Assembly: GCA_017468865.1 (NCBI GenBank)
Contig: JAFUHM010000005.1
Coordinates: forward strand, 1-64,000
DNA: 64,000 nt
Reading direction: 5' to 3'
Source: Oscillospiraceae bacterium
GTDB lineage: Bacteria; Bacillota; Clostridia; Oscillospirales; Ruminococcaceae
How positions within the stretch are numbered: position 1 is the stretch's first letter; every line of letters begins with the position of its first letter. A program made the translations under genes and the position numbers. The notes under the pieces are model-generated. The model saw only the letters and a program-made list of their open reading frames with translations. It made no database searches and was not told the DNA's origin. Shown here piece by piece: positions 1 through 6,445 of this stretch.

Positions 1-860
1 TTCCCGCAGGCGACATCGGTACAGGCGCAAGAGAGATCGGCTATATGTTCGGTCAGTACAAGAGACTTCGCAACGAGTTCACAGGCGTACTCACAGGCAA
101 GGGTCTCACATACGGCGGTTCTCTCGCAAGAACAGAGGCTACAGGCTACGGTCTGTGCTACTTCACCAAGGAGATGCTCGCAGCTAACGGCAAGTCCTTC
201 GAGGGCAAGACCGTTGTTATCTCCGGCTCCGGCAACGTTGCTATCTACGCTACCGAGAAGGCTACTTCCTTCGGTGCAAAGGTAGTTGCTATGTCCGACT
301 CCAACGGCTACATCTACGATCCCGACGGCATCGAGCTTGCTGTTTTAAAGCAGATCAAGGAAGTTGAGAGAAAGCGCATCAAGGAATATATAAGCAGAAC
401 TTCCCACAAGAACGCAACATACACCGAGGGATGCAAGGGCATCTGGACTATCAAGTGCGACATCGCTCTTCCCTGCGCTACTCAGAACGAGATCGACGGC
501 GAAAGCGCACAGATCCTCGTAAACAACGGCTGCTGGTGCGTATCCGAGGGTGCTAATATGCCTTCTACTCCCGACGCTATCAACACTTACCTTGCTAACG
601 GCCTCCTCTACGGTCCCGCTAAGGCTGCAAACGCAGGCGGTGTGGCTACTTCCGGTCTTGAGATGTCCCAGAACAGCGAGAGACTTTCCTGGACATTCGA
701 GGAAGTTGACGAGAAGCTCCACGGCATCATGGTCTCCATATTCAAGGCTTGCGAGTCCGCAGCTAAGGAATACGGCATGGAAGGCAACTACATGGCAGGC
801 GCTAACATCGCAGGCTTCCTGAAGGTTGCTGAGGCTATGAAGGCTCAGGGCTGCGTCTGA
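1..860 (+). CDS. gdhA: NADP-type glutamate dehydrogenase, C-terminal part
   Basis: Partial gene: the reading frame is open from base 3 and the N-terminal part lies outside the window. Glutamate dehydrogenase interconverts 2-oxoglutarate plus ammonia and glutamate in the cytoplasm, the main ammonia-assimilation entry in many gut Clostridia. The visible 285 residues start in the conserved PAGDIGTGAREIGYM block, continue through the Rossmann fold with its glycine motif (GSGNVA) and end with the helix-rich C-terminus typical of the hexameric GDH class (about 450 residues in full). The NADP assignment follows this class and is not proved by the sequence. An intrinsic terminator follows closely, so it is the last gene of its transcript. 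Confidence 0.93.
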   Translation, partial: PAGDIGTGAREIGYMFGQYKRLRNEFTGVLTGKGLTYGGSLARTEATGYGLCYFTKEMLAANGKSFEGKTVVISGSGNVAIYATEKATSFGAKVVAMSDSNGYIYDPDGIELAVLKQIKEVERKRIKEYISRTSHKNATYTEGCKGIWTIKCDIALPCATQNEIDGESAQILVNNGCWCVSEGANMPSTPDAINTYLANGLLYGPAKAANAGGVATSGLEMSQNSERLSWTFEEVDEKLHGIMVSIFKACESAAKEYGMEGNYMAGANIAGFLKVAEAMKAQGCV

Positions 861-893
861 TCCGTTGCCGCAGACGACAAACTGAATAATACA

Positions 894-923
894 AGACCTC
901 CGCTATATGAGCGGAGGTCTTTT
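894..923 (+). terminator. Intrinsic terminator of gdhA
   Basis: An 11-bp perfect stem (894-904 with 910-920), a 5-nt loop and a run of T directly after the stem, about 34 nt past the gdhA stop. Confidence 0.85.
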
Positions 924-964
924 CGCTGTTGAGAATAAGACTTAAACGGACTGATGCTTTGAGA

Positions 965-1447
965 TCATCGGCTCTTTTTGCTCTTGTCCGATACGGCTCT
1001 GACCAGCAGGAGATCCAAAAGCAGCGTCACACCGCCGGCACCGTATGCAAACACGGATGCCGTATTGTAGTTGTCCACCCTGTCTCCCAGATAATAGACA
1101 TCAGGATCGTCAGGATCGTAAAAAATCGGGATAATGTCGCCTTTCTGTTCACTCTCGTCATTTGCGTATATATCGGTCAGCTTGAAGACACCATCTGTCT
1201 CAACTTCAATATGGCACCAGTATTTGCCGGTAAGATACTTGTTTTCAGCGGAAGGGTGAAACTCCCTCCTTATATGCCGGCTCTCATTGACTACTGTACC
1301 CGTGACCTGTGCCGTGCATTTTCGGGTCAGATCATTGTAAATGCCCATCTGCCATATACCGGCGGCGGTAAAGGCTATAGCTGCCGCCGCAACAAGCAGT
1401 ACACAGAATATCTTTGCTTTCCGTGAGGGTGTCTCTTTCATCTGCAT
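965..1447 (-). CDS. Two-helix membrane protein, DUF3592-like
   Basis: A 160-residue protein with a hydrophobic helix near the N-terminus (about residues 11-32), an extracytoplasmic beta-rich stretch of about 90 residues, and a second hydrophobic segment near residues 133-150, followed by a short basic tail. Helix, beta domain containing a FYDPDDP turn, helix is the arrangement of DUF3592-type proteins, whose function is unknown. The start at 1447 is supported by AAAGGA 6 nt upstream. An ATG nine bases downstream is the alternative. It lies convergent to gdhA and downstream of the tRNA operon terminator. No catalytic motif is visible. Confidence 0.7.
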   Translation of the reverse strand: MQMKETPSRKAKIFCVLLVAAAAIAFTAAGIWQMGIYNDLTRKCTAQVTGTVVNESRHIRREFHPSAENKYLTGKYWCHIEVETDGVFKLTDIYANDESEQKGDIIPIFYDPDDPDVYYLGDRVDNYNTASVFAYGAGGVTLLLDLLLVRAVSDKSKKSR

Positions 1448-1483
1448 CTGTCATCCTTTCAGCGGCACTTTATGTGATAAAAC

Positions 1484-1524
1484 TTTAAAAAAATTGCACA
1501 TACCGTGTGAACAGTATGTGCAAT
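1484..1524 (-). terminator. Terminator of the tRNA operon
   Basis: Inverted repeat 1493-1502 / 1515-1524 followed on the minus strand by seven T, just after tRNA-Cys. Confidence 0.75.
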
Positions 1525-1533
1525 CAAACGGAT

Positions 1534-1607
1534 TGGAGGCGCCACCCGGATTCGGACCGGGGGTCAGGGAGTTGCAGTCCCTTGCCTTACCACTTGGCTA
1601 TAGCGCC
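1534..1607 (-). tRNA. tRNA-Cys (GCA)
   Basis: Cloverleaf readable on the minus strand: acceptor GGCGCTA pairs with its 3' partner, the anticodon loop carries GCA, and the T-arm contains GTCCGAATC (GGTTCGAAT in most tRNAs). CCA is encoded. Third gene of a Val-Asp-Cys operon. Confidence 0.93.
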
Positions 1608-1611
1608 ATAT

Positions 1612-1688
1612 TGGCGACCTGGATGGGACTCGAACCCACGACCTCCGCCGTGACAGGGCGGCGTTCTAACCAGCTGAACTACCAGGCC
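1612..1688 (-). tRNA. tRNA-Asp (GTC)
   Basis: Minus-strand cloverleaf of 77 nt with acceptor GGCCTGG, anticodon GTC in loop CTGTCAC, T-arm GGTTCGAGTCC and encoded CCA. It is 4 nt from tRNA-Cys and 8 nt from tRNA-Val, so the three are processed from one precursor. Confidence 0.95.
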
Positions 1689-1696
1689 AAAAAAAT

Positions 1697-1772
1697 TGGT
1701 GGGAACTATAGGGCTCGAACCTATGACCCTCTGTTTGTAGGACAGATGCTCTCCCAGCTGAGCTAAGCTCCC
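1697..1772 (-). tRNA. tRNA-Val (TAC), with C at position 33
   Basis: Minus-strand cloverleaf of 76 nt: acceptor GGGAGCT, D-arm TAGCTCAGCTGGGAGAGCA, T-arm GGTTCGAGCC, encoded CCA. The anticodon loop read from a TCTGT/ACAGA stem is CCTACAA, giving anticodon TAC. The base before the anticodon (complement of 1740) is C, where almost all tRNAs have U33. First gene of the operon, behind a consensus promoter. Confidence 0.92.
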
Positions 1773-1787
1773 AAACCAACGATATTC

Positions 1788-1816
1788 ATTATACACTATT
1801 TATCCTCGTTTGTCAA
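1788..1816 (-). promoter_or_regulatory. Promoter of the Val-Asp-Cys tRNA operon
   Basis: On the minus strand: TTGACA (1811-1816), a 17-bp spacer, TATAAT (1788-1793). Transcription would start a few bases upstream of tRNA-Val. Confidence 0.85.
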
Positions 1817-1997
1817 GGGGTTTTTGAAAAAAATTTCAGAAACTTTGAAAAAAATAATAAAGCCCACAGCATAGCCGTTTGTCGGTACTTCACATCATCG
1901 GCCCGACTGTCCAGGCAGGCAAAAATACATATCTGTCCGCCCGGGAAGCGATGTCATGCCCTGCGGTCATATTTTTTCAGCAAATTCCAAATATCTC

Positions 1998-2026
1998 TTG
2001 ACTTGACAGAAAAAAAATGCTAAAAT
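1998..2026 (+). promoter_or_regulatory. Promoter of the M23 peptidase gene
   Basis: TTGACT (1998-2003), 17-bp spacer, TAAAAT (2021-2026) preceded by an extended -10 TGC. Confidence 0.75.
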
Positions 2027-2057
2027 AAGATTGAACAAAACTGAAAGGTCAGATACA

Positions 2058-3398
2058 ATGAAAAACAAACTGATAAAACTGATCGCCCTGGCGGCGGCTT
2101 TGTCGGCTGCACTGACTTTCTCTGCCGTTACGTCCGCCGATTACAGCGACGAGATAGAAGAGCTGGAGGACAGACGTTACGCAATAAACAGAGAACTTGA
2201 GGATCTTGAATACCAGCTGAGCCAGTACAAAGCCGAAACAGAGCAGACAGAAGAGTATCTTCGTCTCTACGATGAGAAGATGCGCAAGCAGGAAGAAGAG
2301 ATAGACAATCTGCGCACGCAGATCTCCCGCTTGGGGATACGCATCTCGGATACAGAGAAGAAAATAGATGACAAGCAGACGGAAATAGACAGCGACATAG
2401 AGGATTTCAAGATGCGTCTGCGGTCTATGTATATGCAGGGCGGAGGCTCGACAGCTTCGATGCTGGTAGGCTCTACGGATTTCTACGACCTTCTTGCCCG
2501 TGCTGAACTTATGGAGCGGATCTCACGTCACGACAAGCAGATGATCGACGATCTCAACTATAAACTTGACGAACTCAACCGTGAAAAGCAGTCCCTTGAA
2601 AGTGACAAGGCTGACCTTGAGGTCAAGCAGACCGAATCCGAGCAGGTTCTCACCGAACTTCGTGATACATATAACAATCACAAGGAGACAAAGGCGTTCC
2701 TGGAGGCGAAGGCTGAGGCTGCAAGAGACCGTACATGGGAGATGCAGCAGGAACAGGAAAGCGTGGAAGCAGACCTTGCAGAATATATAAGGCTCCAGCA
2801 GGAGGAGAACGAGCGCAGAGAGCGTGAGGAAGCAGAGCGCCGCCGCCGTGAGCAGGAAGAACGTGAACGTGAGGAAGAGGAAAGACGGGCACGTGAAAGC
2901 TACTATGAAGATGATGACGACGACTACAGCTATGATGATGATGACGGCGGTGACAGCTACGATACCACCGACTATTCATATCTTGCCGGCTCCTCCGATC
3001 TTATCTGGCCTTGCCCCACAGTATACAACATCACCGACGGCTACGGATGGCGAAGCATAGCTGAGGAAGGCGGCTCATCCGATTTCCACGGCGGCATCGA
3101 CATAAACAAGCCCGGCTGTTACGGAGAACCGATAGTGGCTTCCGCATCGGGATATGTCATCACAGCAGGCAACTCCGGAAACGGTTTCGGCATCCATGTA
3201 GTCATAGACCACGGCGGCTCCCTCTCCACACTTTACGGACATATGTCATCCTGCACCGTCAGTGAGGGAGATTATGTTTCCCAGGGTGAGACGATAGGCT
3301 ATATCGGTGCCACGGGATACGCTTACGGCAACCACTGTCACTATGAGGTGCGTGTGAACGGAGAACGCACCGATCCGCTTGATTACGTTTCATACTGA
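2058..3398 (+). CDS. Secreted coiled-coil M23 (LytM) peptidoglycan endopeptidase
   Basis: A 446-residue secreted protein of EnvC/PcsB-like design. A signal peptide (about residues 1-28, ending TSA|DY) is followed by a long charged coiled coil (about 30-255, heptads of E, L, K, Q), an Arg/Glu-rich stretch, an acidic DDDDDYSYDDDD linker and a C-terminal LytM domain (about 325-446). The zinc-peptidase signatures are HGGIDINKP, YGHM and HCHYEVR. Such proteins cut stem-peptide cross-bridges during growth or cell separation; this role is inferred from the family. The start is placed at 2058, with AAAGG 9 nt upstream; an in-frame ATG at 2031 would extend into the promoter region. Monocistronic or cotranscribed with the small gene at 3453. 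Confidence 0.9.
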   Translation: MKNKLIKLIALAAALSAALTFSAVTSADYSDEIEELEDRRYAINRELEDLEYQLSQYKAETEQTEEYLRLYDEKMRKQEEEIDNLRTQISRLGIRISDTEKKIDDKQTEIDSDIEDFKMRLRSMYMQGGGSTASMLVGSTDFYDLLARAELMERISRHDKQMIDDLNYKLDELNREKQSLESDKADLEVKQTESEQVLTELRDTYNNHKETKAFLEAKAEAARDRTWEMQQEQESVEADLAEYIRLQQEENERREREEAERRRREQEEREREEEERRARESYYEDDDDDYSYDDDDGGDSYDTTDYSYLAGSSDLIWPCPTVYNITDGYGWRSIAEEGGSSDFHGGIDINKPGCYGEPIVASASGYVITAGNSGNGFGIHVVIDHGGSLSTLYGHMSSCTVSEGDYVSQGETIGYIGATGYAYGNHCHYEVRVNGERTDPLDYVSY

Positions 3399-3452
3399 TG
3401 ACGGCGGATACTGCGAGCAATACAGATATTATGGAATAAATGAGGTGATACT

Positions 3453-4061
3453 ATGGCACTTTTCGGTTTTGGCAAGAAAAAAGACATACCCACCACCTTC
3501 AATCAGACCTCTGCACCCGTTGCGAATGCCGATGACTTCTTCAAGGATATGGGCAGGAAGAAGAAAGCGCCTACAAGCGTAGTCGATATACCTGTACCCG
3601 AAGTTACGGGCCTGCATGATGCTCCCCTGCCGCCTCCCGGCAGCACCATCAGAAATATCGCTGAGGTCGATCCATCATCCCTCAGAGACAAGACACTTGA
3701 TGCTCCCGATCCCGCTCACGCAAATATCAGAGCCATAAAGGACAATATTGATACTACTGTTATCCCCAAGGAAGAAAAGATACTCAGATCGCCCAAGGTG
3801 ATTACCGCAGACGACTTCTTCAGGGATCTCGACAGAAGACAGCGTCCCGTGAAGAACGACATAGACGTACCCGAGGTGACAGGTCTTAGAGATGCACCTC
3901 CCGCACATCATGTGACGGATATAGGCGACGCATTTGCCGATGACAATGAAGTCACTGCCCTGAAGGACAAGACACATGAGCCGGACACCTTCGTTCACGG
4001 GGACATAAACACTGTGGATATCAACACCATCAACCTTTCGTCACTGCGTCCCGAGAACTGA
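3453..4061 (+). CDS. Unrecognised hydrophilic protein with an internal duplication
   Basis: A 202-residue protein I do not recognise. No signal peptide or membrane segment. It contains two copies of one module: DDFF(K/R)D(M/L) followed by a basic patch, then D(I/V)PVPEVTGLHDAP in the first copy (about residues 27-60) and D(I/V)PEVTGLRDAPPAHH in the second (about 113-145). Each is followed by a segment containing SLRDKT or ALKDKT. The module therefore recurs at about 85-residue spacing. The protein is rich in Asp, Pro and Lys and is probably largely disordered. GAGGTGA precedes the ATG by 5 nt. It may be cotranscribed with the upstream M23 peptidase (54-nt gap, no terminator). Confidence 0.75.
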   Translation: MALFGFGKKKDIPTTFNQTSAPVANADDFFKDMGRKKKAPTSVVDIPVPEVTGLHDAPLPPPGSTIRNIAEVDPSSLRDKTLDAPDPAHANIRAIKDNIDTTVIPKEEKILRSPKVITADDFFRDLDRRQRPVKNDIDVPEVTGLRDAPPAHHVTDIGDAFADDNEVTALKDKTHEPDTFVHGDINTVDINTINLSSLRPEN

Positions 4062-4107
4062 TGAATTAACAAATTCTCCATTTTTTAAATTAAAAAGTAT
4101 AATATGC

Positions 4108-4136
4108 TTGACAAAAAAGTCATTTTATGGTATAAT
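4108..4136 (+). promoter_or_regulatory. Consensus extended -10 promoter of the DUF1292 gene
   Basis: TTGACA (4108-4113), 17-bp spacer, TATAAT (4131-4136) with TGG directly before the -10 box: a perfect match to the vegetative consensus. Confidence 0.9.
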
Positions 4137-4166
4137 AATCTTAAAATGAAAAAGGAGGTTGTCAGC

Positions 4167-4457
4167 ATGGCTGAAAATTTTGACAGTGAGATCTTCACAT
4201 TAACCGATGAGGAAGGCAATCCTCAGGATTTCGAGCTTCTCGACCAGATGGAGATCGGCGGTGAGAATTATTACGCATTCGTTCCCTACTATGAGAACCC
4301 TGAAGAAATGACCGACGCTGACGGCGAGCTGGTTGTACTGAAGATGGAAGAAGACGAGGATGGGGAAGAAAGTCTTGTTACCATTGATGATGATGAAGAA
4401 TATGAGCGCATCGGACAGCTTTTCCTTGAAAGGCTCCAGTCTGATTATGAGGAATAA
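4167..4457 (+). CDS. DUF1292 family acidic protein (YrzB-like)
   Basis: A 96-residue strongly acidic cytoplasmic protein. It begins FTLTDEEGNPQDFELLDQ and carries the YYAFVPYY block and the acidic C-terminus typical of DUF1292 (B. subtilis YrzB type), whose biochemical role is unknown. The start at 4167 is chosen because AAAAAGGAGG lies 8 nt upstream; an earlier in-frame ATG at 4104 lies inside the promoter. In many Firmicutes the family sits near yrrK/alaS; here it stands alone between a repeat protein and a structured RNA. Confidence 0.88.
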   Translation: MAENFDSEIFTLTDEEGNPQDFELLDQMEIGGENYYAFVPYYENPEEMTDADGELVVLKMEEDEDGEESLVTIDDDEEYERIGQLFLERLQSDYEE

Positions 4458-4505
4458 TCGTCAAACTGCATAAATTTTGCGATATTTTATCTGCTATTAT
4501 TGACA

Positions 4506-4534
4506 TTGATTTTTTTCACAAACTGTGATATAAT
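4506..4534 (+). promoter_or_regulatory. Promoter of the structured RNA
   Basis: TTGATT (4506-4511), 17-bp spacer, TATAAT (4529-4534) with extended -10 TGA. Start expected near 4541. Confidence 0.8.
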
Positions 4535-4540
4535 TTAGAC

Positions 4541-4791
4541 AATGAATTCTGCCTTGTTCGATAAAGTGTGGCTTATGCGGATCCAACACTTCTTAATAGG
4601 GATTCAGTCTCCGACGGTGGATTGCAGACCTCCCGCCACATCATGTGTGTGGATCAACGGACGCAGGGAGCGTGAGATCGCCGGGCTGTTGCCCACCTGC
4701 TAGCGTGCGGGTTTCTTACTACCATACGGCGGCAAGGCGGTTATGTTGATTCACGGTATCCGTAGGTTAATGCCGATGGATACCGTTTTTT
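4541..4791 (+). ncRNA. ssrS: Structured RNA, probably 6S RNA
   Basis: A 355-bp gene-free stretch with its own promoter. The expected 5' end can pair with a segment about 190 nt downstream: CTGCCTTG (4549-4556) with CAAGGCGG (4733-4740). This gives a closed rod of about 200 nt, the 6S RNA plan. Inside are further helices, including AAGTGT/ACACTT just after the 5' strand and CCACA/TGTGTGG in the apical part. The sequence near the 3' strand (CGGCGGCA) resembles that region of E. coli 6S. A separate intrinsic terminator follows (4753-4761 with 4778-4786, then T6). 6S RNA binds sigma-A holoenzyme as a promoter mimic. A leader controlling the phosphoesterase gene at 4815 is the alternative; I see no known riboswitch core. 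Confidence 0.55.
4753..4791 (+). terminator. Intrinsic terminator after the structured RNA
   Basis: ACGGTATCC (4753-4761) pairs with GGATACCGT (4778-4786), followed by six T. It ends 24 nt before the next start codon. Confidence 0.8.
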
Positions 4792-4814
4792 AAAACTTTC
4801 TGACGGGTCGGATT

Positions 4815-5300
4815 ATGAAGATCATTGTTATTGCAGACTCTCACGGCGATGAGATAGCGGTAAAAAGAATATTTGAGAAGACCTGGGACAGCGGCGATCT
4901 TTTCGTTCACCTCGGGGACGGTCTTAATGACCTTATGCGTGTGCGCATATGGTATCCCAAACTTGATATCCGCACGGTGACAGGCAACTGCGACTACGGT
5001 TCACAGGCTCCCATGTTTCTCATAATCCCTTCTGAACAGGGGAACATTTATGTTGCCCACGGACATATGCTCCGTGTCAATTACGGGATAGACTTTATCC
5101 GCCGCACAGCAGCATCCTACAACTGCAAGCTGGTCATATTCGGGCACACCCATTGCAGGCTTCAGCAATACGATCACAATATGTACTTTTTCAATCCCGG
5201 CAGCTGCTCCCGCCCCCGTGATTTTACCGCTCCCAGCTTCGGAGTGGTCGATATCACCGAGGCAGGCATAATCACCAATATCGTAGATCTTGATAAATAA
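4815..5300 (+). CDS. YfcE/MJ0936-type metallophosphoesterase
   Basis: A 161-residue cytoplasmic calcineurin-fold phosphoesterase of the YfcE/YsnB family. The metal-binding motifs occur in order: DSHGD (residues 8-12), GDGLND, GNCD, GHM and GHTH. Length fits the single-domain family. Known members hydrolyse phosphodiesters in vitro with Mn2+; the physiological substrate is unsettled. The ribosome-binding site is weak (GACGGGTC). The gene sits directly behind the terminator of the structured RNA, so it may depend on read-through. A strong terminator follows at once. Confidence 0.9.
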   Translation: MKIIVIADSHGDEIAVKRIFEKTWDSGDLFVHLGDGLNDLMRVRIWYPKLDIRTVTGNCDYGSQAPMFLIIPSEQGNIYVAHGHMLRVNYGIDFIRRTAASYNCKLVIFGHTHCRLQQYDHNMYFFNPGSCSRPRDFTAPSFGVVDITEAGIITNIVDLDK

Positions 5301-5323
5301 AGGGCATCCTGACGATGCCCTTT
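5300..5323 (+). terminator. Terminator of the phosphoesterase gene
   Basis: AGGGCATC (5301-5308) pairs with GATGCCCT (5314-5321), followed by TTT. Confidence 0.8.
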
Positions 5324-5364
5324 GCTTATGCAGGAACAGGCCATCCCAAATGACTGTCCCATAT

Positions 5365-5392
5365 AAAAAAGACACCGCACGAATGCGGTGTC
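5365..5392 (-). terminator. Terminator of the DUF6465 gene
   Basis: GACACCGCA (5371-5379) pairs with TGCGGTGTC (5384-5392); on the minus strand the stem is followed by six T. Confidence 0.85.
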
Positions 5393-5401
5393 ACATAATG
5401 A

Positions 5402-5842
5402 TCAAAGATCGATATATGCGCCTTCGGGCTTGCCATTGGCTACATAGTAAGCCTTGCGCTCAGCAACGTTAACGAAAACGTCAAATGAAGAAATGCGCTT
5501 TCTTCCGCCGTTCTTATATGCTTCTTTGCACTTCTCGATTATCTCGGCAGGAGAATAATTGCTATCTTCGCCAAACTGTATCTGGATAGTATCGCCTGCG
5601 GGCTTTTCCTTCTTGTCAGCAACCTTCTTGGGTGCAGTTTCCTTCTTAGGAGCCTTCTTAGCAGCTTCTTTCTTCTCTGCGGGCTGAACTGCCTTCTTAA
5701 CAACAGGCTTCTTTTCTTCCTTCTTGGGAGCCTCAACGGGAGCGGCAGCTACCTCAGCAGCCTTTTCCTCGACCTTGGCGGTTTCAACTTTAACAGCGCT
5801 GACAGCAGGCGCAGCTTCTTTTTTGGTAGTCTTTCTGGCCAT
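5402..5842 (-). CDS. Lys/Ala-rich protein with C-terminal DUF6465-like domain
   Basis: A 146-residue protein in two parts. Residues 1-85 are a low-complexity Lys/Ala/Glu/Pro stretch with repeated AKKAPKKE-type motifs, like bacterial histone H1-like tails. Residues 86-146 form a compact domain starting IQIQFGED and containing EIIEKCKEAY and AYYVANGK, matching my recollection of DUF6465, a clostridial family of unknown function. The basic tail suggests nucleic-acid or polyanion binding; this is inference. GGAGG lies 9 nt before the ATG, with a consensus promoter upstream and a terminator downstream, so it is monocistronic and probably well expressed. Confidence 0.75.
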   Translation of the reverse strand: MARKTTKKEAAPAVSAVKVETAKVEEKAAEVAAAPVEAPKKEEKKPVVKKAVQPAEKKEAAKKAPKKETAPKKVADKKEKPAGDTIQIQFGEDSNYSPAEIIEKCKEAYKNGGRKRISSFDVFVNVAERKAYYVANGKPEGAYIDL

Positions 5843-5870
5843 GTTGGAATACCTCCATCATTTTTTTATA

Positions 5871-5899
5871 ATTATAGCACATTGAATATTATATGTCAA
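5871..5899 (-). promoter_or_regulatory. Promoter of the DUF6465 gene
   Basis: Minus strand: TTGACA (5894-5899), 17-bp spacer, TATAAT (5871-5876), extended -10 TGC. Confidence 0.88.
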
Positions 5900-6001
5900 T
5901 TTTATTTAGTGATATTTTTAATATTTTCATCGGATTGCACAATCAGGCGCAGAATAACAAAGCATATTGTACAATTGATACAAATGCAGAGACAAAACAA
6001 A

Positions 6002-6025
6002 ATCTCCCCGTATATACAGGGAGAT
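6002..6025 (-). terminator. Terminator of the HPr-like gene
   Basis: ATCTCCC (6002-6008) pairs with GGGAGAT (6019-6025); a T-rich stretch follows on the minus strand. Confidence 0.65.
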
Positions 6026-6035
6026 CGGATTTCGA

Positions 6036-6266
6036 TCAGTCTACGATATACTGCTTGATAGCAGCAAAGAACTCGTCAGCATTGTCGGTGTGAGCCTCAA
6101 GTGCGATGGGCTTCTCGAGATCGAGGCTGAAGATACCCATGATAGACTTCGCATCTACTGCATATCTGCCTGAAATGAGATCTACATCAAAATCACAGAG
6201 AGATACCTTGGAAACAAAGTTCTTTACGTCATTGATCGTTGACAGTCTAATAGTCGCCTTTTTCAT
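6036..6266 (-). CDS. HPr-like protein lacking the active-site histidine (Crh-like)
   Basis: A 76-residue HPr-fold protein. The regulatory serine segment is intact: AKSIMGIFSL, with Ser41 at the position of B. subtilis HPr Ser46. The segment that should hold the phosphotransfer motif GxHARPA reads INDVKNFVSKV and has no histidine. It therefore cannot carry PTS phosphate, and by analogy with Crh it could act only as a serine-phosphorylated regulator, for example with HPr kinase and CcpA. That role is inference. GAAAGG precedes the ATG by about 9 nt. Monocistronic, with a promoter back-to-back with that of mtaB. Confidence 0.8.
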   Translation of the reverse strand: MKKATIRLSTINDVKNFVSKVSLCDFDVDLISGRYAVDAKSIMGIFSLDLEKPIALEAHTDNADEFFAAIKQYIVD

Positions 6267-6313
6267 AAGATCACGCCTTTCAGTATATTAACAGATAACT
6301 TCTGTTTGATTTA

Positions 6314-6342
6314 AGAATATCACTTATTTTCCCATATGTCAA
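6314..6342 (-). promoter_or_regulatory. Promoter of the HPr-like gene
   Basis: Minus strand: TTGACA (6337-6342), 17-bp spacer, TATTCT (6314-6319), extended -10 TGA. Confidence 0.75.
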
Positions 6343-6348
6343 GGGGAT

Positions 6349-6377
6349 TTGATTTTTTTTTACAAATATTGTATAAT
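6349..6377 (+). promoter_or_regulatory. Promoter of mtaB-purL
   Basis: TTGATT (6349-6354), 17-bp spacer, TATAAT (6372-6377). Its -35 box lies 6 bp from that of the divergent HPr-like promoter. Confidence 0.8.
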
Positions 6378-6445
6378 AGCATACAGTGAAAAAATGGCAA
6401 AAGTTTGAAATTGTGCATCTTGCACATATTATGGGGTAGTTTTTT

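Noticed and set aside
1341-1766. 141-codon ORF across the tRNA operon
   Set aside because: It reads through three complete tRNA genes on the opposite strand.
4541-4791. SRP RNA, RNase P RNA, tmRNA or a known riboswitch
   Set aside because: None of the conserved cores (SRP GGAAGNANNCAG-type loop, RNase P GAGGAAAGTCC, tmRNA tag frame, cobalamin box, Mg or c-di-AMP cores) is visible.
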